From Betaproteobacteria bacterium UBA7395 (GTDB lineage: Bacteria; Pseudomonadota; Gammaproteobacteria; Burkholderiales; Rhodocyclaceae), in the NCBI GenBank assembly GCA_002470165.1, contig DKNF01000161.1:1-6951 (forward strand): a stretch of 6,951 nucleotides of DNA. The letters run 5' to 3'. The notes beneath the pieces were generated by a model, which was not told the origin of the DNA, made no database searches, and saw only the letters and a program-made list of their open reading frames with translations. The position numbers were made by a program, and so were the translations under genes. Shown piece after piece: positions 5,872 through 6,951 of this stretch. How positions within the stretch are numbered: the first letter of the stretch is position 1; each line of letters begins with the position of its first letter.

Positions 5872-6951
5872 ATGACGACCGCCAATCCCCTGCTCGATTT
5901 CACCGACCTCCCCCGCTTCGACCTGATCCAGCCGGAACACGTCAAACCGGCGATCACGCAATTGCTGGCCGATGGCCGCGCCCTGGTCGAACGCCTGACC
6001 GACGACGCGACGCCCGCCACCTGGGCCGACTTCGCCGGCGCCCTGAGCGAAGGCCTGGAAGGGTTCGGCCGCGCCTGGGGTGTCGTCGGCCACCTGCATT
6101 CGGTCAACGATGTGCCGGCCTGGCGCGAGGCGTACAACGAGATGCTGCCGGAAGTCTCGCGCTTCTATACCGAACTCGGCCAGAACCTGAAGCTATTCGA
6201 CAAGTACCGGGCGCTCAAGCAGAGCCCGGAATACGCCACGCTCTCCGCCGAACGCAAGAAGATCGTCGATAACGAGATCCGCGATTTCCGCCTCGGCGGC
6301 GCCGAGTTGCCGGAAGACCAGAAACCGCGCTTCCAGGCAATCATGGAAGAGCTGTCGCAGCTTTCCGCCAAGTTCTCGGAAAACCTGCTCGACGCGACCA
6401 ACGCCTTCTCCGAGATCGTCACCGACGAAAGCCTGCTCGCCGGCCTGCCCAGCTACGCCAGGGACGCCGCCCGCGAAGCGGCCGAGAAAGCCGGTGTCGA
6501 CGGCTGGAAATTCACGCTGCACGCGCCGTCCTACGGCCCGCTGATGCAATACGCCGAAAACCGCGAGTTGCGCGCACGCATGTACCGCGCCTACGCCACG
6601 CGCGCCGCCGAGATCGACAACGGCTACTCGAAGCCGGAATGGGACAACGGCCCGCTGATCAAGCGCATCCTCGAACTCAAGGCCGAGGATGCAGCCATGC
6701 TCGGCTTCAACAACTTCGCCGAAGTCTCGCTGTACACCAAGATGGCCGACACGCCGGCACAGGTGCTCGACTTCCTGCGCGACATGGCGAAGAAGGCCAA
6801 GCCCTTTGCCGAGAAGGACATCGCCGAACTGAAGGCCTTCGCCAAGGACGAACTCGGCCTGACCGACTTCCAGCCCTGGGACGCCGCCTACGCCTCCGAA
6901 AAACTGATGCAGGCGCGCTACGCCTTCTCCGAGCAGGAAGTGAAGCAGTAC
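5872..6951 (+). CDS. prlC: Oligopeptidase A (M3 family metallopeptidase), N-terminal part
   Basis: The first 360 codons of a thimet-type zinc oligopeptidase, which degrades short peptides such as cleaved signal peptides in the cytoplasm. The frame is open to the right edge. Family proteins are about 680 residues, so just over half is present, and the catalytic HExxH lies beyond the window. Identification rests on extended similarity to E. coli OpdA/PrlC as I remember it: NPLL near the start, the LIQPEHVKPAI segment (18-28), VDNEIRDFRL (132-141), NLLDATNAFSEIVTDE (171-186), MYRAYATRA (237-245), EWDNGPLIKRILELK (256-270) and LQPWD-like FQPWDAAYASEK (333-344). The start is ATG at 5872, where similarity begins. 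The Shine-Dalgarno is weak (GGA at 5864-5866). The gene begins just after the intrinsic terminator, so it needs its own promoter or terminator read-through. Confidence 0.94.
   Translation, partial: MTTANPLLDFTDLPRFDLIQPEHVKPAITQLLADGRALVERLTDDATPATWADFAGALSEGLEGFGRAWGVVGHLHSVNDVPAWREAYNEMLPEVSRFYTELGQNLKLFDKYRALKQSPEYATLSAERKKIVDNEIRDFRLGGAELPEDQKPRFQAIMEELSQLSAKFSENLLDATNAFSEIVTDESLLAGLPSYARDAAREAAEKAGVDGWKFTLHAPSYGPLMQYAENRELRARMYRAYATRAAEIDNGYSKPEWDNGPLIKRILELKAEDAAMLGFNNFAEVSLYTKMADTPAQVLDFLRDMAKKAKPFAEKDIAELKAFAKDELGLTDFQPWDAAYASEKLMQARYAFSEQEVKQY

Noticed and set aside
1..6951. Mobile elements, CRISPR arrays, tRNA genes, toxin-antitoxin or defence genes.
   Set aside because: No direct-repeat array, transposase, integrase, tRNA-like cloverleaf or small two-gene module was seen. 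All long stretches are accounted for by conserved housekeeping-type genes.

Overview
The window looks like an ordinary chromosomal stretch of a GC-rich betaproteobacterium, most likely of the Rhodocyclales (Azoarcus, Thauera or Dechloromonas-like). This assignment is an inference from three things: strong G/C bias at third codon positions, the long (about 310-residue) type of SAICAR synthase, and an OpdA/PrlC that aligns closely with the gammaproteobacterial enzyme. I see no insertion sequence, tRNA, rRNA, CRISPR array, integrase or compositional break.

Layout. (1) Positions 1-1228, minus strand: a secreted Sel1/SPOR-domain protein followed, with a 4-base ATGA overlap, by the first 106 codons of a UvrD/AddA-type helicase that runs off the left edge. 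(2) 1229-1384: a divergent intergenic region with an extended -10 promoter for the next gene. (3) 1385-2698, plus strand: a DUF3422 membrane-anchored protein of unknown function. (4) 2695-3951, minus strand: a cyclic-dinucleotide phosphodiesterase-like protein with two tandem HD domains, the second of HD-GYP type. It converges on the DUF3422 gene, and both stop codons lie in one shared CTAG. (5) 3952-4037: a short divergent region with a perfect TATAAT box. (6) 4038-4970, plus strand: purC, for purine biosynthesis. (7) 5042-5809, plus strand: a DUF2189 polytopic membrane protein, closed by a strong intrinsic terminator at 5830-5855. (8) 5872 to the right edge, plus strand: the N-terminal 360 residues of oligopeptidase A (prlC).

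The genes do not form one pathway. Repair helicase, envelope SPOR protein, second-messenger turnover, purine synthesis and peptide degradation are separate housekeeping functions. The likely transcription units are: SPOR protein plus helicase (minus), DUF3422 alone (plus), the HD-GYP protein alone (minus), purC with possible read-through into DUF2189 (plus), and prlC (plus). I found no convincing evidence of a new system. The points most worth a second look are the double-HD phosphodiesterase with an altered GYP motif, the terminator pressed against the prlC start codon, and the mutually overlapping stop codons of the convergent pair.
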